This document shows positions 9,135-18,674 of a stretch of DNA of 64,000 nucleotides, piece after piece; the first letter of the stretch is position 1; every line of letters starts with the position of its first letter. The position numbers were made by a program, and so were the translations under genes. Source of the stretch: Rhodosalinus sediminis (lineage in GTDB: Bacteria; Pseudomonadota; Alphaproteobacteria; Rhodobacterales; Rhodobacteraceae); the NCBI RefSeq assembly GCF_003385555.1, contig NZ_QOHR01000005.1, positions 130,709 to 194,708 on the forward strand, in the 5' to 3' direction. Under the pieces are notes generated by a model. The model did no database searches. It saw only the letters and a program-made list of their open reading frames with translations, and was not told where the DNA came from.

Positions 9135-9435
9135 GCTGCACATCCGCACGCCGGAGGAGATCGCGGCCGAGAAGGCGGAGGCGCGCGCCGCTCGGCTCAA
9201 GGCGGAATGCCGCGCGCGGATCGAGGCGCGACTCGACGCGCGCACGGCGCAGAACCTGCTCGTCGCCCGGCTGCGCTCCGCGCTGTCGGCCGATCAGCTC
9301 GCGGCGTTCGACGCGGCCGAGGACTGGAAGCTCGCCACGATCGCCGAGTGCCGCCGCGCCATCGCGGAGGGCGACGATCCGGTCTGGCCCGAGTGGCCCG
9401 GTGGTGCGGCGGATGCGCTGGTGGCGGAGGTCTGA
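9124..9435 (+). CDS. Small helical protein of the tail-like cassette, tail-assembly-like
   Basis: 103 residues. The first half is a charged helix (EEIAAEKAEARAARLKAE), followed by a compact region ending WKLATIAECRRAIAEGDDPV and a WPEWP tail. The pattern of a charged helix followed by a Trp-rich end recalls small tail-fibre assembly proteins of phages, but this is only resemblance. The ATG lies inside the end of the preceding gene (11-base overlap), which implies coupled translation. No gene follows for 160 bases. Confidence 0.55.
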   Translation: MTFELHIRTPEEIAAEKAEARAARLKAECRARIEARLDARTAQNLLVARLRSALSADQLAAFDAAEDWKLATIAECRRAIAEGDDPVWPEWPGGAADALVAEV

Positions 9436-9595
9436 GCCATGGGCGCCGTCGGGCGCAGGGATTGCAACCTCAAAGTGAATTTTTTACTCCTTTAGTTGTA
9501 TGCGCGGACTTGGGCATCGGGCCGTGTCCCGGGCGATCCACCCGGCGCGGTCGCTGCCGTCCGCGGGCGGCCGATCCCGTGCGGGAGCCTGACGA
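9436..9595. other. AT-rich intergenic interval before a sulfotransferase gene
   Basis: 160 bases without a gene. An unusually AT-rich patch lies at about 9461-9510 (it includes a run of six T). It may hold the promoter for the sulfotransferase gene, or the scar of an inserted tail cassette. I saw no repeats or clear hexamers. Confidence 0.3.
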
Positions 9596-9598
9596 TTG

Positions 9599-10360
9599 GT
9601 GAAGCTGTTTCGAGGCTCGAAGGTGTCGCCGCCGCCTGGCCGTTTCGTGATCGTCGGCCTGCCGCGCAGCGGATCGACATACCTCATGACCCTTCTCGGG
9701 TCGCACCCGGCGGTCTACTGCTCCGGCGAACAATACAACCCCTACGCCATCGTCGGCATCGGAGAGGAGCGCGACGACAGCTTCGAGGGCGTCGTCCGGC
9801 AGCGCGACGCGGACCCGGTCGGCTTTCTCGACAGGTTCTACGCCGAGCGCGTGCCGCCCGGCGTCACCTGGGCCGGTTTCAAGTTCATGCTGGGTCACAA
9901 CATCGCAGCGTTCCGCGCGCTGGCCGAGCGTCCGGACATCCGGATCATCTACGTCTGGCGCGAGAACCGGCTGGCGCAGGTCGCCTCCCTGATCAAGGCG
10001 ACGCGCACCCGGCGGTGGGCGCAGCAGAAACCGGACGCACACATCGCGCGCCGCATCGCGGCGAAGCCGCGACAGATCAGTCATCGCTGGCACGAGTTCG
10101 AGATGACCGATTACCTGTTTCAGCACTGGCTCGCGCAGGCCCCGCACCGCTCGATCACGCTGGAGTATCGCGAGCTCTTCGCGCCGGGTTTCCGCGAAAG
10201 GATCTGCGATTTCCTCGGGATCGCGCCCGACCGCCGCATGAAGAGCCCGCTCGTCAAGCAGGGCAGCAACACCATCGCCGACCGTTTCGAGGACCCGCGC
10301 GCCATCTCGACCTATTTCCGCGAGATCGGCCACGCGCGTTGGCTCGAGGACGAGCTCTGA
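9599..10360 (+). CDS. Sulfotransferase (Stf0/PAPS-dependent family)
   Basis: 253 residues from a GTG; a TTG one codon earlier is equally in frame and the GGGAG site serves either. The PAPS 5'-phosphosulfate loop is GLPRSGSTYLMTLLGSHP (about residues 18-35), followed by the GEQYNPY segment typical of Stf0-like trehalose/LPS sulfotransferases. A 3'-phosphate-type segment is near IIYVWRENRLAQVASLIK. It would move a sulfuryl group from PAPS to a sugar in the cytoplasm. The neighbouring glycosyltransferase starts four bases after its stop, so sulfation of the exported polysaccharide or a glycolipid is the likely job. Confidence 0.75.
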   Translation: MKLFRGSKVSPPPGRFVIVGLPRSGSTYLMTLLGSHPAVYCSGEQYNPYAIVGIGEERDDSFEGVVRQRDADPVGFLDRFYAERVPPGVTWAGFKFMLGHNIAAFRALAERPDIRIIYVWRENRLAQVASLIKATRTRRWAQQKPDAHIARRIAAKPRQISHRWHEFEMTDYLFQHWLAQAPHRSITLEYRELFAPGFRERICDFLGIAPDRRMKSPLVKQGSNTIADRFEDPRAISTYFREIGHARWLEDEL

Positions 10361-10364
10361 GCGG

Positions 10365-11819
10365 ATGCGCGTTCTCTATTACAACTGGGCCGACTACCTC
10401 GACGACGAGCGGCGGGGCGGCGGCGTCTCGGTCTACCAGCGCAACCTGATGGCGGCCATGGAGGCCCGGGACGACGTCGTCGCGGGTTTCTTCTCGTCGG
10501 GGCTGTCGTACGACCTTCCGGCCGGTCCGCCCCGCTGGGAGGCGGTCCGGCACGGGCCGCGCACCGACCGGCACCGGCGCTGGGAGATCGTGAACGCCGC
10601 ACCGCTCGCGCCGGCCCATCATTCCTTCGGCGATCCGGCGCAGATCGAGGACCGGCCGACGGAAGCCGCGGTCTGCGATCTCGTCGCGGCGACGGGGCCG
10701 TGGGACGTGCTGCACCTCAACAACCTCGAAGGGCTGCCGGTGGCCGTCCTCGGGCGTCTCAAGGCGCGCTTCCCCGGGTTGCGCATCGTCCTGTCGCTGC
10801 ACAACCACTTTCCCGTCTGTCCTCAGGTCAACCTCTGGTGGCAGGAGCGCAGCGCCTGCACGGATTTCGACGGCGGCCGCGCCTGCGTCACCTGCCTGCC
10901 TCGCATGCCCGACCGGCGCATGCTGCGGCTGGCGAACGGGCTGGCCTACCGGTTGAAACGCGCGGGTCTCGGGCCGGGCACCCGGGCGGTGCGGATCGGG
11001 GGGCGCGGGATGCGGGCCCTGCGCCGGTTGCGTCCGCCGCTGTCGGCCCTCACGTCCGGCGCGCCGCCCGCTCCGGTGCGTCCCGACGGCGCCCCCTTCG
11101 CCGCGCGGCGCAGCGCGATGGTCGCCGCGATCAACGCGCATTGCGATCGGGTGCTCTGCGTCTCCGACGCGGTGCGCCGGATCGCCCTGCGCCACGGCAT
11201 CGCGCCGGACCGCGCGCATGTGTCCTACATCGGGACGGCGGAGGCGGAGGCCTTCGCGCGCACCGCGCCGCGCCGCGTGCCGCGCGCGGCGGACGGCACG
11301 CTCACCCTCGGGTTTCTCGGGTACATGCGCCGCGACAAGGGGTTCCATTTCCTGCTCGACGCGCTCGAGAGCCTCCCGGCGTCGCTGGCCGCGCGGATCC
11401 GGCTCGTCGTCGCGGCGCGCCGGGGCGACCGTGCGACCATGGCGCGGCTCGCCGGGCTGGAGGCGCGTCTCGCCTCGGTCGATCACGCGGACGGCTACCG
11501 CCACGCGGATCTCGACCGGCTGCTGGCGCCCGTCGACGTCGGCGTGATCCCTGTGCTCTGGGAGGACAGCCTGCCGCAGGTGGCGATCGAGATGCACGCC
11601 CGCCATATCCCGCTGCTGACCGCGGACATGGGCGGTGCGCGGGAACTGGGCCGCTGTCCCGACATGGTGTTTCCCGCCGGCGACACGGCTGCGTTTCGCG
11701 CCCGGCTGGAGCGGCTCGTGGCGGGGGGCGTCGATTTCGGGGCCTACTGGGCCGGGGCCATGCCGCCGGTGAGCCTCGAGGCGCACGCAGCGGCGTTGAT
11801 GCGCCATTACCGGGGCTGA
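10365..11819 (+). CDS. Glycosyltransferase family 4
   Basis: 484 residues with a GT-B fold. The N-terminal domain begins MRVLYYNWADYLDDERRGGG, the acceptor-side glycine loop. A four-cysteine segment at about residues 147-178 (VCPQVN...ACTDF...CVTCLP) probably binds a metal or is structural. The C-terminal donor domain has LGFLGYMRRDKGF and the EDSLPQVAIEMHA glutamate pair typical of GT4. It is coupled to the upstream sulfotransferase gene by a four-base gap. The donor and acceptor cannot be read from sequence. It converges on the minus-strand sulfotransferase gene at 11859. Confidence 0.75.
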   Translation: MRVLYYNWADYLDDERRGGGVSVYQRNLMAAMEARDDVVAGFFSSGLSYDLPAGPPRWEAVRHGPRTDRHRRWEIVNAAPLAPAHHSFGDPAQIEDRPTEAAVCDLVAATGPWDVLHLNNLEGLPVAVLGRLKARFPGLRIVLSLHNHFPVCPQVNLWWQERSACTDFDGGRACVTCLPRMPDRRMLRLANGLAYRLKRAGLGPGTRAVRIGGRGMRALRRLRPPLSALTSGAPPAPVRPDGAPFAARRSAMVAAINAHCDRVLCVSDAVRRIALRHGIAPDRAHVSYIGTAEAEAFARTAPRRVPRAADGTLTLGFLGYMRRDKGFHFLLDALESLPASLAARIRLVVAARRGDRATMARLAGLEARLASVDHADGYRHADLDRLLAPVDVGVIPVLWEDSLPQVAIEMHARHIPLLTADMGGARELGRCPDMVFPAGDTAAFRARLERLVAGGVDFGAYWAGAMPPVSLEAHAAALMRHYRG

Positions 11820-11858
11820 TGCCCCCCGTCTGCCCCGCGTCGCGCGGCTGCGGCCCGG

Positions 11859-12512
11859 TCAGGCCTCGAGGGTCGCGCCGAAGGCCTTGTAATCGGCCGC
11901 ATAGACATCCCGGAGCTTGCGGAGCTGCGCCGCCGTCAGGGCGCCCGCGTCGAGTTTCGGACCCCCGGTCTGAACATGCGGCAGGGTGAGCGGCTGTCCG
12001 GTCCGCGCGCGCATGTCGGCGAGAAACCGGTCGAGCTCCGCAAGAGTGTAGAGCTCCGAGAACCAGCCCGGATCGGGCCCGAGGAAGTCCACCATCGGCC
12101 GCGTGTGGTGATGGATCGACGGGCTGAGGGCGGCGTAGTCCTCGAGCCGGTCCACGAACGTCCCGAGGTCCGGATCGGGGTCGAGGCCGGTTTTGGCGAA
12201 CTTCGCCGGCGCGCTCTCGCGGGCGAGTTCGCGGTGATTCCGGACCCGGTTTCGATAGGCCGAGATCAGCCGTTCGACGGGATCGCGGATCACGGCGACG
12301 CGGTGCATGTCGGCCAGGCGCGCGAGGGGCAGATCCGCATGGAGCGTCGTCGCATAGGCGGCGTTGTGTATATGGCGCGTGCGGCCGTTGACGACGAAGG
12401 GCTCGAACGGCCGTCCGTTCTCGGCCGAGAAGAACAGGAGCTTCAGGCTCGTGCAGGCGACCTTCGGCACGGGCGCGTAGAACAGGTCGAACTGCGGCAG
12501 TATGACGGCCAT
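11859..12512 (-). CDS. Sulfotransferase family 2-like protein
   Basis: 217 residues. PKVACTSLK at residues 16-24 is the 5'-phosphosulfate-binding loop of the carbohydrate sulfotransferase 2 family, and VIRDPVERLISAYRN at 74-88 is the 3'-phosphate-binding motif with the conserved Arg and Ser. The ATG at 12512 lies two bases after the stop of the giant glycosyltransferase gene, so the two genes form an operon on the minus strand. A carbohydrate substrate is likely from family and context. It is the second of three sulfotransferase-like genes within 10 kb. Confidence 0.75.
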   Translation of the reverse strand: MAVILPQFDLFYAPVPKVACTSLKLLFFSAENGRPFEPFVVNGRTRHIHNAAYATTLHADLPLARLADMHRVAVIRDPVERLISAYRNRVRNHRELARESAPAKFAKTGLDPDPDLGTFVDRLEDYAALSPSIHHHTRPMVDFLGPDPGWFSELYTLAELDRFLADMRARTGQPLTLPHVQTGGPKLDAGALTAAQLRKLRDVYAADYKAFGATLEA

Positions 12513-12514
12513 CC

Positions 12515-15500
12515 TCACAACTCCTGATGCTGGGGTGCGCGCTTCGCGCCCGGTGGCGTCGCGGCCGGATCGGCGCTCGTGGCGCCACGGGGCGGCGGCG
12601 GGCTGGCGCGGTCGAGCCGCGCGGCCACGAAGGGCGCCTCCGTCCAGGGCACCGAAACGTCCGGATCGAAGATGCGCTCGCGCCCCTCGGACACGAGGGC
12701 GAGGTACTTGCGGTATTCCCGCGCGTCGCCCCAATGCTGCCCGCGCGCGACCTCCGCCTCCGCCTTGCGGCGAAAATCGGCGGTGTACTTGAAATGGCCG
12801 AAGATCAGCTCGCGCGTGGCGATCCGCGCGTCGGCCACGAAGTGCAGCCCCGCCGAGAGCCGCATGAAGGGGTGATACCTCAGCAGCCCGAGCTTCTGCG
12901 CGGTGAAGTCGTTGGGCGACGCCCCGGGGATCAGCCGATGGCGCAGCGCCGAGGTCCAGGCGGGCTGATCCGAGAAGGGGCCGCGCATCGGGCTGTGCGT
13001 CAGGAAGGGTTCGCGGTCGGCGTAGCCCGCCTCGGCGAAGGGGTCGCCGCTCTGCAGCGTGACGTCGGACAGGCGGCCGTCCGGATACATGTCGAGCATG
13101 AAGATCCGCACCGCCTCGGCCGTCGCGAACTCGGGCGCCCGCAGGAGCTCCGGCAGCGTTTCGGTCTGCCGGCGCTGCCAGACGAGCAGCTCGTCGGCAT
13201 CCGCGACGAGCGACCAGCGGCCGGGGCGGAAGGCGGACAGCAGGGCCTGCTGCCACGCGACGCCGAACGCTGAGCGGTTGTAGTCGGTATCGACGGAAAA
13301 CAGGGCCACGTCCTCCTGCTCCGCGAGCATGTCGAGCGTGCCGTCGTCCGAGCCGTTGTCCGCCACGAGGAACGCGCCCACCCCGAGCCTGCGATAATGC
13401 TCGAGGAAGGTCTCCAGCATGAACATCTCGTTGCGCATGCAGGCCACGACGGCGACCTCGGCCTCGCGCGCGCGCTCGACCCGCGCCTCGGGGCTGACGA
13501 GGTCCAGCGCGTTGGACTGATATCCGAGCCGCACGTCCTGAAAGCTCGGCCAGATCTTCCGCGGCGCGAGCGTGGGGGCGGAAAGCTGTCGCATCGCCTC
13601 TGCCTGATCCGTCGTCCGGTCGAGATGAGCGAGCGTCACCGGCGCGGCGCGCGACGGCAGGAACCCGTTCACCCAGGCGGAGACGGGTGTCGCGTCGCGG
13701 TGGGCGCGCCGCCGTATCGAGATCCTGTAGTCCTCGTCCGCGACCTGAACCCCCTTCAGCGCCAGCAGGTCGCCCAGCAGCTTGTCCTCCATGAAGCTGT
13801 CCGCGATGAGCCGCCGGCCCTCCGGGCTGTCGGCGGCAGCACACGCGGCGCGCATGGCGGCGCGCGAGAGCGTGTAGCCGCTGCCGCCGTCGGCGTAGGT
13901 CGAGGGCTCGGGCGAGCGGTCGAGGTCCAGTCGGCCGCGCGCCGACCGGGATTTCGCCTGATGCCAGGCGCGGTCCATCTGCCCCGGCGCACGGTGCAGC
14001 CGGCGGCCGTAGTAGTCGTGCTTGCGAAAGCTCAGCGACCGGAAGAACAGCGGCGCGTTCAGGAAACAGTCGTCGTCGATCTTCAGCATGTGGGCGTGGC
14101 GCGTCCGGCGGACCACCCAGTCGATCGCGGCGAGCGTCTTCTGCGGCAGCCCCTCGTAATCGTCGGGCGCCTCCAGAAAGACGGTGTCGCCGCGGCGCGT
14201 GCCGTCGCCGTCGCCCACCATCACCAGATAGGGCACCCCGAGGTCCTCGAGCAGCGACAGCCAGCCCGCGCGCAGGGCCGGGATGCGCGTTTCGAGGTTC
14301 GCGCGGCAGGAAAAGACGGTCACGACGGTATCGTAAAGGGGCGCTTCGGGCAGTCCGGTGTCGAGCGGCTCTCGCGCGGACCGGGCCGGCGGCAGGATGT
14401 TTCCGAGCGCGTCCCGGACTCGCCGCGCCACGGCGTCGTCGCGCGCCGTCAGGCGGGCGAGCGGGGCCTGAAGCGCGGGGGCCGCGGCGAGCCCGGCGCG
14501 CGACGCGTCGGGCAGGCCGGCGACCCGGGCGAGCGCCCAGTCGGCCGCCCGGTCCGCAGCCGGCCCGTCCGGGGGCCAGGCCGCCGCGAGGCTCAGCGCG
14601 AGGCCGATGCCGAGGTAGCCGTCGCGCGCGTCGGCCAGCGGGGCGAGCTCCGCGAGGATCCGATCCGCGGGCTCCGCATCCGGGTCGCGCACGAGCCGCT
14701 CCAGCCGTTCGGCCACGCGTATCTGATGGCCCGGATGGCGAGCGCGGGGGATGTCGGGGTAGAGGTCGCCCATCCCCTCGGTCGCGAGCGCGACGACGTC
14801 CGTCTCAACCGGCGCGCTCCCGGGAAAGGCCATGTGACGGATCGCGCTTTTGGCGGGCGTCGGGCTGTCGCCCTCCAGCGCGCGTCGCGTCGGCGCTTGC
14901 CCGCGCTCGCGCGGCAGGCCCGCGGGACCGAGCAGGTCGCGGCGTATCCGGGCGGCGTCGGCGGTCCCGTGCGCCTCGAACCAGCGCAACGCCTCGTGCC
15001 GCGCGGCGTCGGAGCTTCCCTCGGCCCGAATGGTCTCGAAATGCTGGCGGGCCGGCACCAGCTCTGGCGGCGGGACACCGTCCGTTTCGGCATCGAGCGC
15101 CGTCCAGAACGCCCGCGACAGGCCGTAGATCTCGATGCAGCTCCGGACGACGTCGCGCCGCATCTCCTCGTCGCCTCGCATGTGCGCCGCGAGCCACGCC
15201 GCCACCGCGACGAATTCCGCGCAGGGCGCGCGCCCCCAGTAATCTTTCGACTGTCGGCGCGCGATCTCGAAGAAGGCATAGGCAGCCCCGTCCCGCAGCC
15301 ACGCCGGCACGTCGTCGCGTGTCTGCGCCTGCCGGACGGTGCGGGCGATGCAGGGCGTGAGCGCCCACCCCTCGTCCGGGTCCGTCAGCGACCAGAGCGT
15401 GCGGTCCACCGCGGCGTGATCCCCCGAAAAGAGCAGGAACGGCAGCATCGCCGAGCGCGCCCAGACATCGGCCTGCGCCGGGTCGAAGCGATGCAGTCCC

Positions 15501-18500
15501 TCGGCCCGGGCGGCGTCGAACAGCACGCCGAAGTCGGCGCGTCCCGTGCAGAAATGCTCGGACAGCGCGAGAAAGAGCCCGCGGCGCTCCGCCGGGGGGA
15601 GCGCGAGCCCGGCGAGAACCTGCGCCGGGTCGGCGGGCGGATCGCTGCGCTGGCTCTGCGTGAAGCGCGCCACGGCCGCGTCGATCGCGGCCCGGCCGGG
15701 ATCGACCCGGCGCAGGGCCTCGGCGGCGGCGTCGCCCGCGCGCGGGGCGTCGTCGTCCTCGCACCGCTCGAGGCTCCCGGAGAGGCCGACGCGCCGCGCC
15801 AGCGTGCGGATCCGGTCGCGCTCCGCGGCGGGCAGCAGCGGCATCAGGCGGGCCGCGGCCACCTGCTCGATCGCCACGGTGAGCAGGGGCATGTCGCCGG
15901 TGTCGAGCCCGGCCTGCAGCAGCGCGGCGATCCGGGCGGCCATGTCCTCCCGCGTGAGGGTCAGGCGCGCCTCCCGGCCGAGCCGGACGGTCACCGCGTC
16001 CTGTCCCGGCGTCCAGAGGCGCCCGACCGGCGCGGCGACGAGCGCCGGTGTGCCGTCGGGGAGCGCGGCCTCCGTGACCGGCAGGGCCGCGTCGCGTGCA
16101 TCGCAGGTCAGCGTCGCGCCGTCCGGCGGGCGGGCGGCGCGGAACATCAGCCGCGGATCGAGCGTCAGCGCGCGCCCCGGCGTCCGGGGCACGAGGTCGA
16201 GCGCCCGCGCGCCGCCTTCGAGCGACAGATGCGTGATCCGGTCGAGCGCGTGCAGCCCGCCGCGATGCCGGAGGCTGCGCGGGCCGAGGGTGCAGACCCG
16301 CGCGCCGTCGATCGCGACATGCACGCGCGGCAGGTCGAAGTGGACCGTCACGGCGTGGCCCTCGCGCCGCAGCGGAAACGGCATGGGCCGCTCCGTGCGC
16401 CACCGGCCGTCCGCGCGGGTGTCGTTGACCACCAGCCGCTGCTCATCGGCCCGGAACGAGAGATGGAGGGGGCACAGCGCGCCGCGCGCGTCCGTGAAGA
16501 AGATGTTCGCGCATGGATGCGCGTGGAACGCGATCCTGAACCGGGCGAACCCGTCGTCGTGCAGGGGAAAGATGTGCCGCTGCGCCTGCGGCGCCACCGG
16601 TCCGACGCCGGGGCTCGAATGGCGCGCCGCCCGGAGGAGCGAAAGCGGGTCGAGCAGCCGGGCGAGGCGCGGCCCGACGCTCGGGTCGAGGCCGGCCGGC
16701 GTGTGGGCTGCGTCGCCGTATCCCCGGCGCAGGGCGCCAGCCGCCGCCGCGCCGAGCCGCAGCGCCCGCGCGGGCCGGGCGGCGGGCAGCGCCGTGTCCA
16801 CCTCGTCGCGCAGGGCGCGGGCGTAGAGCCTGCGCTGCCAGCCGCGCGGCAGGCGCGCCGCGGCGCGCGCGGGCAGCGCCGCGAGCAGGGCGGCATGCCC
16901 GGCGCCGAGCCGTCCGCCCGCGCGCCGGCCCGGATCGTAGCGCGCCAGCGCGACCGCCGGCCGGTCAAGGTAGGCGCCCCGCTCTGCGAGAAGCGCAGCG
17001 CCGAGCGCGACGGCCCAGCCGGAGCGCGGACCGGGCGTGAAGCGCAGCCCTTCCGCCTCGGCGAAGGTGCGCCGGATCAGCCGGTTGCCGAGATCCGGGG
17101 CGAGCGCTATCGCGACCTCCGGGGCGAGGTCGAGTGGTCCCTCGGGCGGTTGGCCGTCGCGCAGCGGTCGCATGTCGGCGAACCCGTTGTGCACGGGGGC
17201 CACGTCCGTGGTGCCCATGCGGAACTGCGCCACGGCGATGTCCGCCCCGGCGCGCAGCGCGGCCTCCGTCCAGTCGGCGAGGGCCCCCGGCACGACGCGG
17301 TCGCCGGCCGCGAGGAACAGGACGTAGCGCCCGCGCGCCGCCGCGAGGCCCGCCTGCCGCGCCCGGCCGGGGCCGCGCGCCCGGGTCGCGATCACCTGCG
17401 CCGCGCCCAGCGATCGCGCGGATGGCGCCGCGGCGGGCGGGCAGACCACGATCACCTCGTGCGCGGGGCCGGGCTGACCGGCGAGCGTCGCGAGCGTGGC
17501 GGCGAGCGCGTCGGTGTCCCGCCCGTCCCAGGGCAGAACGACCGACAGCGGCGTCTCTCCGGCCACCTCGATATCCCGGGCCTGCGCGCCGCCCGCGTCC
17601 TGCCCGGCGCGATGGTCCACGTCGGCCGCGCGGAGCGTCTGCGCGGCCGTCCGCGCGAAGCGGGCGAGGCGCTCGGGATCGCGCAGCGCGGTGCTGCGTT
17701 CGGAGGTGAGCCGCGCGGCGAGGCGGGCGAAGGCCGTGTCCGCCGCCCCGTGCGGACCCGCCTCGAGGATGGCGCGGACCGTGTCGAGGACGGGGAACTG
17801 GTCGAAGACACGCTCGTCGTCCGACGTGGTGATCTGGCCCGGCCGGCCCCGCGTCTGCAGGTAGAGCGGTTCCGGCAGGTGCAGGATGTGGTCGGTGCGC
17901 GCCGCCGCGCGCAGGAAGAAGGCGTGATCCTCGAACCATGTGCCCGGGTCGAAGCGCAGCCCGTCGATCAGCGAACGCCGGTAGAGCTTGTTCCAGGCCG
18001 AGGGGAAGTGCCGGATCACTTCGCACCAGTCGTCGAAGCGGTAAAGCCGCGCCGTCGGATGCGCGGCGAGGTCCGCCGCGTCGTGGATCGCCGAATGCGC
18101 CGTGCCCGACCCGTCGCCGAAGCAGTAGCGCAGCGCGCAGGCGACCCAGTCGGCGTCATGCGCCACGAGCGCGCCGTGCATCCGCGCGAGAAAGTCGGGC
18201 ATCACCCGGTCGTCGCCGTCGACGAAGGCGAGGACCGCCCCCTTCGCGGCGTCGAGCCCGGCGTTGCGCGCCTCCGACAGGCCGCGATTGTCCTGCCGGA
18301 TAAGGCGGAAGCGCGGATCCTGCGCGACGGCCGCGCGCGCCGCCCGGTCGCTGCCGTCGGTCGAGCCGTCGTCGACCACGATGACCTCGAAATCCGTGAA
18401 GGTCTGTTCGCGGAGGCTCTGCAGGCACGGGCCGATATGCGCGGCGACGTCGTGGACCGGCACGATGACCGATACCGCGGGGGACGCGTCGGCGCGCGCC

Positions 18501-18538
18501 GCGCCCCGGGGCATCTGCGGGTCCGGTGTGATGCGCAT
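12515..18538 (-). CDS. Giant multi-domain glycosyltransferase
   Basis: 2007 residues. (1) About 20-320: a GT2 domain with VSVIVPVHD, VVDDGSTDGSD and DGDD (about 110). (2) About 330-600: a second GT2-like domain (LSVVLPWDGRD) whose metal motif has become AAGD, so it may be inactive. (3) About 650-750: a beta-rich galectin-like segment (RFRIAFHAHPCANIFF). (4) About 800-1380: helical, unrecognised. (5) About 1395-1610: a GT31/fringe-like domain with MLKIDDDCFL (about 1486) and an FMEDKLLG acidic motif. (6) About 1690-2000: a GT92/Glyco_tranf_2_4-like domain with VVACMRNE and DADELLVW (about 1778). I start at the ATG at 18538, with GCGGGAG upstream; the 27 codons before it look non-coding. Two bases separate it from the downstream sulfotransferase gene. 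Confidence 0.75.
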   Translation of the reverse strand: MRITPDPQMPRGAARADASPAVSVIVPVHDVAAHIGPCLQSLREQTFTDFEVIVVDDGSTDGSDRAARAAVAQDPRFRLIRQDNRGLSEARNAGLDAAKGAVLAFVDGDDRVMPDFLARMHGALVAHDADWVACALRYCFGDGSGTAHSAIHDAADLAAHPTARLYRFDDWCEVIRHFPSAWNKLYRRSLIDGLRFDPGTWFEDHAFFLRAAARTDHILHLPEPLYLQTRGRPGQITTSDDERVFDQFPVLDTVRAILEAGPHGAADTAFARLAARLTSERSTALRDPERLARFARTAAQTLRAADVDHRAGQDAGGAQARDIEVAGETPLSVVLPWDGRDTDALAATLATLAGQPGPAHEVIVVCPPAAAPSARSLGAAQVIATRARGPGRARQAGLAAARGRYVLFLAAGDRVVPGALADWTEAALRAGADIAVAQFRMGTTDVAPVHNGFADMRPLRDGQPPEGPLDLAPEVAIALAPDLGNRLIRRTFAEAEGLRFTPGPRSGWAVALGAALLAERGAYLDRPAVALARYDPGRRAGGRLGAGHAALLAALPARAAARLPRGWQRRLYARALRDEVDTALPAARPARALRLGAAAAGALRRGYGDAAHTPAGLDPSVGPRLARLLDPLSLLRAARHSSPGVGPVAPQAQRHIFPLHDDGFARFRIAFHAHPCANIFFTDARGALCPLHLSFRADEQRLVVNDTRADGRWRTERPMPFPLRREGHAVTVHFDLPRVHVAIDGARVCTLGPRSLRHRGGLHALDRITHLSLEGGARALDLVPRTPGRALTLDPRLMFRAARPPDGATLTCDARDAALPVTEAALPDGTPALVAAPVGRLWTPGQDAVTVRLGREARLTLTREDMAARIAALLQAGLDTGDMPLLTVAIEQVAAARLMPLLPAAERDRIRTLARRVGLSGSLERCEDDDAPRAGDAAAEALRRVDPGRAAIDAAVARFTQSQRSDPPADPAQVLAGLALPPAERRGLFLALSEHFCTGRADFGVLFDAARAEGLHRFDPAQADVWARSAMLPFLLFSGDHAAVDRTLWSLTDPDEGWALTPCIARTVRQAQTRDDVPAWLRDGAAYAFFEIARRQSKDYWGRAPCAEFVAVAAWLAAHMRGDEEMRRDVVRSCIEIYGLSRAFWTALDAETDGVPPPELVPARQHFETIRAEGSSDAARHEALRWFEAHGTADAARIRRDLLGPAGLPRERGQAPTRRALEGDSPTPAKSAIRHMAFPGSAPVETDVVALATEGMGDLYPDIPRARHPGHQIRVAERLERLVRDPDAEPADRILAELAPLADARDGYLGIGLALSLAAAWPPDGPAADRAADWALARVAGLPDASRAGLAAAPALQAPLARLTARDDAVARRVRDALGNILPPARSAREPLDTGLPEAPLYDTVVTVFSCRANLETRIPALRAGWLSLLEDLGVPYLVMVGDGDGTRRGDTVFLEAPDDYEGLPQKTLAAIDWVVRRTRHAHMLKIDDDCFLNAPLFFRSLSFRKHDYYGRRLHRAPGQMDRAWHQAKSRSARGRLDLDRSPEPSTYADGGSGYTLSRAAMRAACAAADSPEGRRLIADSFMEDKLLGDLLALKGVQVADEDYRISIRRRAHRDATPVSAWVNGFLPSRAAPVTLAHLDRTTDQAEAMRQLSAPTLAPRKIWPSFQDVRLGYQSNALDLVSPEARVERAREAEVAVVACMRNEMFMLETFLEHYRRLGVGAFLVADNGSDDGTLDMLAEQEDVALFSVDTDYNRSAFGVAWQQALLSAFRPGRWSLVADADELLVWQRRQTETLPELLRAPEFATAEAVRIFMLDMYPDGRLSDVTLQSGDPFAEAGYADREPFLTHSPMRGPFSDQPAWTSALRHRLIPGASPNDFTAQKLGLLRYHPFMRLSAGLHFVADARIATRELIFGHFKYTADFRRKAEAEVARGQHWGDAREYRKYLALVSEGRERIFDPDVSVPWTEAPFVAARLDRASPPPPRGATSADPAATPPGAKRAPQHQEL

Positions 18539-18674
18539 GGCTCCCGCCTTTCTCCGCGTCGGCGACGAGCAGCGGCGCGGCACGCGACCGGATGGCGCAG
18601 CTGTCGCATTGGTTGCCAAAAGTCATGGCAAATGCTACCTGAAGTTGTCAACGCGGACTGGGCAGGCGGCCCCG
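18539..18674. promoter_or_regulatory. Divergent promoter interval
   Basis: 136 bases between the giant glycosyltransferase (minus) and a sulfotransferase-like gene (plus). The part at about 18610-18655 is relatively AT-rich and is the likely site of both promoters. No operator motif was recognised. Confidence 0.3.
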
